Shown here piece by piece: positions 29,897 to 35,076 of a DNA stretch of 35,076 nucleotides (the first letter of the stretch is position 1; each line of letters opens with the position of its first letter). The notes under the pieces are model-generated. The model was not told the origin of the DNA. It did no database searches and saw only the letters and a program-made list of their open reading frames with translations. Source of the DNA: Burkholderiaceae bacterium (GTDB lineage: Bacteria; Pseudomonadota; Gammaproteobacteria; Burkholderiales; Burkholderiaceae); NCBI GenBank assembly GCA_947448305.1, contig CANFME010000016.1, forward strand, positions 1 through 35,076, in the 5' to 3' direction. Made by a program: the position numbers and the translations under genes.

Positions 29897-29918
29897 AATT
29901 TAAACATTTGTTTAAATT
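29897..29918. promoter_or_regulatory. 22-bp palindromic operator candidate upstream of the cyclase gene
   Basis: AATTTAAAC ATTT GTTTAAATT, 9-bp arms with 4-nt spacer. Confidence 0.75.
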
Positions 29919-30015
29919 AACATTAAGACACCATTTTGTCAATATTATTTTTAAATACAATTGAAATGTTAAGCGTTAAAACTGCGTTGATAGACTCTAA
30001 GAAGTCCACCAAGCA

Positions 30016-30846
30016 TCAAAACCCGTAAGATACCTTTACGCCGTATTCATTGGTTCGATTTGTGGGTTCTACAGCCGTATAAGTAGCGGTTGTGCCATTG
30101 GTTGTGATATTCACCGGGACCGCATCTGAGTTTTGAATAAACCAATAACTTAAATAGGGAGTAATACCCCAGTTTTCTTTTAAATATGAAACGGACAAAC
30201 GCATGCCCCAGCCACTTGTTTGGGTATTATTGGCGTCCGTGGCGTCTGTAATACCGCCGTATCCCGCTAAATCAGACAATTGGGATTGCACTTTGCCTTT
30301 GAGCAAGTAATCGTATTCCAACCTTGTTTCAATAATTGAATTACTAGCAGAGGCTTTACGAGAAATTAATCCAATCGGGATATAGGTGTAATTGATGGTT
30401 CTTTGATAACCATAGGCACCACTGGAAGAGGGTCCCCGATTATCGTTATAAAGAGATCTGTAACCCACGCCAATATAGGGAGAAATCGTTTCTTCATTGG
30501 CCTGGTAATTAGTACCAATCAGTATTCGCGCATCCCAATAACTTTGCGGTACTCCCGTTTTAGTTCCAGTACCTGCATACTCTACTCGTCCTGGGTTGTA
30601 ATCAATATTTGCTTTAATGAACGTGTTTGACGAAATCTTTTGGGTACGCTCATAACCAATTCCAGTAGTAAGTCCATTATGGGTTGTCTTTGCATCGGGT
30701 TCACTGTAAGAGTAATAAGCAGAAGAGGCGTAGATTTGATTGCCTGTGGTCGGCGGTAATTTGGGTAAAGTCGGAATAAACTGTGCATATCCACTTTGAA
30801 TGACAAAGCAGAACAATACGAAAATGGGCTTTAATATGCTATTCAT
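30016..30846 (-). CDS. Predicted outer-membrane beta-barrel protein, function unknown
   Basis: Signal peptide MNSILKPIFVLFCFVIQSGYAQ, alternating aromatic strands, C-terminal ...YGVKVSYGF; start inferred at internal ATG (track start 30897). Confidence 0.72.
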   Translation of the reverse strand: MNSILKPIFVLFCFVIQSGYAQFIPTLPKLPPTTGNQIYASSAYYSYSEPDAKTTHNGLTTGIGYERTQKISSNTFIKANIDYNPGRVEYAGTGTKTGVPQSYWDARILIGTNYQANEETISPYIGVGYRSLYNDNRGPSSSGAYGYQRTINYTYIPIGLISRKASASNSIIETRLEYDYLLKGKVQSQLSDLAGYGGITDATDANNTQTSGWGMRLSVSYLKENWGITPYLSYWFIQNSDAVPVNITTNGTTATYTAVEPTNRTNEYGVKVSYGF

Positions 30847-30988
30847 GGCAATGATCAATTGATTATGGTGTTTTATTGGTTCATCCAAGTCATACATTTT
30901 ATGTGCTTAAATTTAAGCCGCCACTTTTTTAATGGTTTTATACTTAAAATCTCTATTCCCATTATAAATTGATTTTTTAGAACTGAAG

Positions 30989-33385
30989 ATGACGGTCAAT
31001 TACAAAGCTCTCGATAAGCAAATCGCCAATATTAAAAAAATTTTTTCTGAGGGGAAAAAAGATCAAGCTATTGCGGCATGTCAGAGCCTAGTTTTTTTAC
31101 ATCCACCCAATTTAGTATTAAGAAAATTACTGGCTAATCTTTTAGCTATGTCAGGCAAGCCAATCCTCGCAGCTAAACAACTTGAAATTGGTTTTGGATT
31201 TAATCCAAATGATGAAGAGTTACTATTTAATCTTTCAATTTGTTACCGACAGGGTTTAGCTTTTCAAGAAGCAATTCGTTATCTGACAATTTATGTTGAA
31301 AAATATCCCTCTAATGCAGATGGTTGGGGATGCCTTTCCGAATGCCAATTCCAAGAGCAACTACACAATCAAGCACTAGAAAGTTCCTGTCAGGCGATTT
31401 TATTAAATAATCAAGATAGTCGACTTTTTTATAACCGCTCCAAAATCTATCGCTTATTAAAACAGTATGACAAAGCACAAAGTGACTTAGTGATTGCTAT
31501 GCAAATGCAATCTCAAAATCTGAGTTATGTGATGGAGTATGCTGAAATTACACTGATTCATCAAGGTAGACGTTATGCAATTCCTTATTTTGAGAAGGTA
31601 ATTCAATTACAACCAACTGACTATCTGGAACTCCTTTATTTAGGAAAGGCCTTCTATGCGCTAGGGAAATTTGATGAATCCATCATCATTTATCAGAAAA
31701 TTATTGCCGCAAATCAACACTTAGAACTTACCTATCTCAACTTAGGTACATCCCATTATGTTTTAAGGCAATACTCCGAAGCCTTGGACTGCTATCAAAA
31801 ATCGCTTGAGCTTAACAAAAACTCTTTAGATGCAAACATTAATATTGCAAACACGCTACAGGCTCAAAACCGTCTCAAAGAATCCCTCTCCTATATTCAG
31901 AGGGCTTTACAAATTGATTCTAATTCTAGTTTTGCTTATAAATTAAGAGCTCAATCAATTGAAGGCAATGGCTTTGAAGAGGATATCATTAAAGATTTAT
32001 TACTTGCTGAGCAGTATGATCCCACTTTAGAATCCCTCCAAGGACATTTACTGTATTCAAAACTCAATATCTGTGACTGGTCCGACCTTAAGTCTCGAAC
32101 AGAGAAGCTTCAATTTGCAATAAAAAATTTCGAAGCACATGTTCTTCCTTTTCAAGCTTCAATTTTCTTTGATATTCCGGAATTACATCAATTAAGCGCC
32201 CAGCAATTCGTAAATAATTACTTTCCATTAAATCGTCATCCACCACCGACTTTCAGCAAAATTCGAAAAGATAAGTTAAGAATTGCTTATGTCTCTCCAG
32301 ATTTTGGTGAGCACCCAGTTTCTTATCTAACAGCAGAACTTTTTGAATTACACGATAGTCATCAATTTGAAGTATTAGGAATTTCTTTAACTTATCGTCC
32401 TGATGACTCTTATCGCTTAAGAATTAAAAATGCTGTAGATACTTGGGTTGACGTAAGCCACTTAAGCGATGAAAAAGCCATAGAATTCTTACGCTCCCAG
32501 CAGATTGATATTGCTATTGATTTATGTGGTCACACTCGTGATCAACGCTTTAGTCTATGGGCCAATCGTATCGCGCCGATTCAAGTAAGTTACTTAGGTT
32601 ATTTAGGCACAATGGGATGTTCACATTACATTGATTATTTGATTGCGGATCAAATCATCATCCCTAATGAACTTAGACATTTTTATGATGAAAAAATAAT
32701 CTATTTACCTAGTTATCAAATCAATGATCGAAAAAAAACCCGAACTGATAATACGATTTCGAAGGAATCTTTAGGAATTCCTGAGAATCACTTTGTCTTT
32801 GCTTGTTTAAACAACTCATTTAAATATCATCCAGAAATTTTTGAGGCTTGGATGAAAATTTTGTTGGCCACCCCAAATAGTTCATTATTACTTTTAGGTA
32901 AAAGTCCAGTAATGATTAAAAATTTAAAAGCTGCAGCTACCAACGCACTTGTAGATCCGAGTCGATTAATCTTTTTAAATTTTGTTGATTACGCCACATA
33001 TCTAGAACGCCTTACTTGTATTGATCTTTTCTTAGACACAACTATTTACAATGCAGGTACTACTGCTTCAGATACTCTGTGGATGGGTGTACCTGTCATC
33101 ACCTGCATTGGTAAGTCCTTTAGTGCGAGGATAGCTGCGAGCGTTCTAGCATCTTTAGGAATGGAGGGGTTAATTACTCAATCTTTAGATGAGTATGTTT
33201 TACTTGGTATTGAATTAGCTAACAATAAAGTTAAATTTCTGGATTTAAAAAAACAATTAGATTCAAAGATTTTAACTACGAAGCTGTTTGATAGTCCTAG
33301 CACAACCTTGTCTTTGGAGAAGGCTTATCTTCAAATTTGGAATCACTTTTTGGGTGGTTTCCCACCTAAAGATTTTGTCATTTAG
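30989..33385 (+). CDS. TPR-repeat O-linked N-acetylglucosamine transferase-like protein (GT41/SPINDLY family)
   Basis: N-terminal TPR repeats; LRIAYVSPDFGEHPVSYL, LCGHTRDQRFSLWANRIAPIQVSYLGYLGTMG, DTTIYNAGTTASDTLWMGVPVIT. Confidence 0.93.
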   Translation: MTVNYKALDKQIANIKKIFSEGKKDQAIAACQSLVFLHPPNLVLRKLLANLLAMSGKPILAAKQLEIGFGFNPNDEELLFNLSICYRQGLAFQEAIRYLTIYVEKYPSNADGWGCLSECQFQEQLHNQALESSCQAILLNNQDSRLFYNRSKIYRLLKQYDKAQSDLVIAMQMQSQNLSYVMEYAEITLIHQGRRYAIPYFEKVIQLQPTDYLELLYLGKAFYALGKFDESIIIYQKIIAANQHLELTYLNLGTSHYVLRQYSEALDCYQKSLELNKNSLDANINIANTLQAQNRLKESLSYIQRALQIDSNSSFAYKLRAQSIEGNGFEEDIIKDLLLAEQYDPTLESLQGHLLYSKLNICDWSDLKSRTEKLQFAIKNFEAHVLPFQASIFFDIPELHQLSAQQFVNNYFPLNRHPPPTFSKIRKDKLRIAYVSPDFGEHPVSYLTAELFELHDSHQFEVLGISLTYRPDDSYRLRIKNAVDTWVDVSHLSDEKAIEFLRSQQIDIAIDLCGHTRDQRFSLWANRIAPIQVSYLGYLGTMGCSHYIDYLIADQIIIPNELRHFYDEKIIYLPSYQINDRKKTRTDNTISKESLGIPENHFVFACLNNSFKYHPEIFEAWMKILLATPNSSLLLLGKSPVMIKNLKAAATNALVDPSRLIFLNFVDYATYLERLTCIDLFLDTTIYNAGTTASDTLWMGVPVITCIGKSFSARIAASVLASLGMEGLITQSLDEYVLLGIELANNKVKFLDLKKQLDSKILTTKLFDSPSTTLSLEKAYLQIWNHFLGGFPPKDFVI

Positions 33386-33473
33386 TATTTTTATTGTTGG
33401 CTTCGTGAGTGCTTGTTTTAGAATCTGAATTTGTTGTTTACTTCTTAGAAGCATAACTCTAAAGCACTTAAGC

Positions 33474-33508
33474 AAAAAGGATTGAAGTCGAAAGACTGCA
33501 ATCCTTTT
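33474..33508 (-). terminator. Rho-independent terminator downstream of tRNA-Thr
   Basis: AAAAAGGATTG / CAATCCTTTT stem with inner AGTC/GACT pairing; T-tract on the minus strand. Confidence 0.8.
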
Positions 33509-33515
33509 ATATCTT

Positions 33516-33591
33516 TGGTGCCCCATGTCCGACTCGAACAGACCACCTACTGATTACAAATCAGTTGCTCTACCAGATGAGCTAATGGGGC
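33516..33591 (-). tRNA. tRNA-Thr (anticodon UGU), CCA encoded
   Basis: Minus strand GCCCCATTAGCTCATCTGGTAGAGCAACTGATTTGTAATCAGTAGGTGGTCTGTTCGAGTCGGACATGGGGCACCA; full cloverleaf, loop TTTGTAA. Confidence 0.97.
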
Positions 33592-33616
33592 TTTAATTAA
33601 GAACTAGTATTTTATA

Positions 33617-34048
33617 CTACTTTACTAACTTTAGATGAGATTTTGATTTGTTTGTTGTATCTTGGTTTTCTTTTTCAGCTTTAACTTTTGGCTCGGGCTT
33701 AGTTTCAGGAATATTGACCGGAAAACTCATGCCTTGACTATTCTCTTTTGAGTAGATTGCCATCACATGGGTAATTGGTACTAAAAGCTCTTTCGAGATT
33801 CCATTAAATCTGGCTTTAAAGCTAATCCATTCGTTATCAATTAAAAGTTCCTGACAAGCTGTTGGCCCAATATTGAGAACAATCTCATCTTTTCTTACAT
33901 ACTCAATCGGTACTTGAACGGTTTCATCTACAAATACTGACAAATAAGGAGTAAAGCCAAAGTCGATACACCATTCGTGCAAAGCCCTAATTAAATAAGG
34001 CTTTGTACTCGGTATCGATGCTCTTTGAGACTCGTCTCCAATTTGCAT
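33617..34048 (-). CDS. sspB: ClpXP protease specificity-enhancing factor SspB
   Basis: STKPYLIRALHEWCIDFGFTPYL, NIGPTACQELLIDNEWISFKARFNG; next to sspA. Confidence 0.95.
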   Translation of the reverse strand: MQIGDESQRASIPSTKPYLIRALHEWCIDFGFTPYLSVFVDETVQVPIEYVRKDEIVLNIGPTACQELLIDNEWISFKARFNGISKELLVPITHVMAIYSKENSQGMSFPVNIPETKPEPKVKAEKENQDTTNKSKSHLKLVK

Positions 34049-34049
34049 A

Positions 34050-34661
34050 TTAACGACGCATTACTTTTTCAGAAGGAGTTAATGCCTCGATATATGCCGG
34101 ACGACTAAAGATTCTTTCAGCATACTTAAGTAGAGGTGCAGCATTACGAGATAAATCGATACCGTAGTGCTCTAGTCTCCACAGTAATGGTGCAATAGCT
34201 ACGTCTAACATTGAAAACTCTTCACCAAGCATATACTTGTTTTTAACAAAAATTGGTGCAAGCATTGTTAAGCGATCACGAATTGCAAGTCTAGATTTAT
34301 CAAGAACAGCCTGGGCTGATTTGCCCTTTTCGTTTTCTAAAACTGAAACATGAACAAATAGTTCTTTTTCAAAATTAAATAAGAAAAGTCTTGCGCGTGC
34401 TCTAGCCACCGGATCAGGCGGCATTAATTGTGGATGCGGAAAACGTTCATCAATATACTCATTGATGATGTTTGATTCATACAAAATTAAATCTCTTTCA
34501 ACCAAGATTGGAACTTGGCCGTAAGGATTCATTACCGAAATATCTTCTTGTTTGTTAAACAAATCGACGTCACGGATTTCAAAATCCATGCCTTTTTCAA
34601 ACAAAACTAAGCGGCAACGTTGAGAAAATGGGCACGTAGTACCCGAATAAAGAACCATCAT
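34050..34661 (-). CDS. sspA: Stringent starvation protein A (GST-fold)
   Basis: SGTTCPFSQRCRLVLFEKGMDFEIRDVDLFNK; next to sspB. Confidence 0.95.
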   Translation of the reverse strand: MMVLYSGTTCPFSQRCRLVLFEKGMDFEIRDVDLFNKQEDISVMNPYGQVPILVERDLILYESNIINEYIDERFPHPQLMPPDPVARARARLFLFNFEKELFVHVSVLENEKGKSAQAVLDKSRLAIRDRLTMLAPIFVKNKYMLGEEFSMLDVAIAPLLWRLEHYGIDLSRNAAPLLKYAERIFSRPAYIEALTPSEKVMRR

Positions 34662-34690
34662 AGGAGCATTTCCTTATAAAACATCAATAG

Positions 34691-34717
34691 AAAAAGCAGA
34701 TAACCTCAGTCATCTGC
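34691..34717 (-). terminator. Rho-independent terminator downstream of the cytochrome c1 gene
   Basis: GCAGATAAC (34696-34704) ctca GTCATCTGC (34709-34717), A5 at 34691-34695 gives T-tract on the minus strand. Confidence 0.8.
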
Positions 34718-34738
34718 CTTGGCTCACATCAAAGAGTA

Positions 34739-35076
34739 TTAATGAATACTCTTCCAATAAGCTGCATTCAATCTCCAAGCGAAAACTGTGAATACGGCTA
34801 AGAATAGTAACACAATTACACCAATTCGCTTACGTTGTAGTTGACCAGGCTCGCTCATCCAAGTCAAAAATGCGGTAAGGTCGCCCATATTGTGATCAAA
34901 GTCTTGTTGATTCATTTTGCCAGGAGTGAGCTGTTCAAAGCCTACAAAACGTTGCTCAGCAGCACCACCGTGAGCACCAGCAGCTTCTTCAAATTTAGCT
35001 GCACGCTCTCCTTGTAATTCCCAAAGGATATGAGGCATACCAACGTTTTTGTATACCAAATTATTCCAGCCAGTCG
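34739..35076 (-). CDS. petC: Ubiquinol-cytochrome c reductase, cytochrome c1 C-terminal part (truncated by window edge)
   Basis: TGWNNLVYKNVGMPHILWELQG ... FLTWMSEPGQLQRKRIGVIVLLFLAVF; precedes sspA/sspB. The frame stays open to the window end, so the track start at 35059 is not a real start. The petC symbol is a naming choice. Confidence 0.9.
   Translation of the reverse strand, partial: TGWNNLVYKNVGMPHILWELQGERAAKFEEAAGAHGGAAEQRFVGFEQLTPGKMNQQDFDHNMGDLTAFLTWMSEPGQLQRKRIGVIVLLFLAVFTVFAWRLNAAYWKSIH

Noticed and set aside
33272-33526. 84-aa minus-strand ORF across the OGT 3' end, terminator and tRNA edge
   Set aside because: Overlaps the 3' end of OGT, a terminator and the tRNA; not plausible as a protein gene
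25200-33600. Accessory-looking 25-33 kb block as a mobile island integrated at tRNA-Thr
   Set aside because: No integrase, transposase or duplicated tRNA 3' end seen; the tRNA is intact with its own terminator, so island status is unsupported

Overview
AT-rich betaproteobacterial window with Burkholderiales / Polynucleobacter-like gene content (inferred from gene families and order only). It is mostly chromosomal core: part of the mra/dcw division operon (mraZ-rsmH-ftsL-ftsI-murE-murF, minus strand), coq7, mltA, apaG, rpe-trpEGDC, ychF, a UbiH-family hydroxylase, dsbC, an M61 peptidase, ung, prfA-prmC-grxD, a phasin, tRNA-Thr(UGU), sspA-sspB and the 3' end of the cytochrome c1 gene. The most accessory-looking part is about 25.9-33.4 kb. 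It holds a phasin with twin palindromic operators, a BKACE/TetR/TTT-receptor/cyclase catabolic module with a shared operator-like motif, an orphan outer-membrane beta-barrel, and a TPR/OGT (SPINDLY-like) glycosyltransferase. Observations outside the ORF track: a 40-aa single-pass membrane microprotein with a good Shine-Dalgarno between mltA and apaG; three 10-bp-phased MraZ boxes and a separate 4x10-bp tandem repeat upstream of mraZ; a perfect 15-bp inverted repeat inside a DUF3047-like lipoprotein gene; and several hairpins and terminators. No CRISPR array, transposase or phage gene was seen. I found no clear new multi-gene defence-type system. The best candidates for undescribed biology are the catabolic module and the microprotein.
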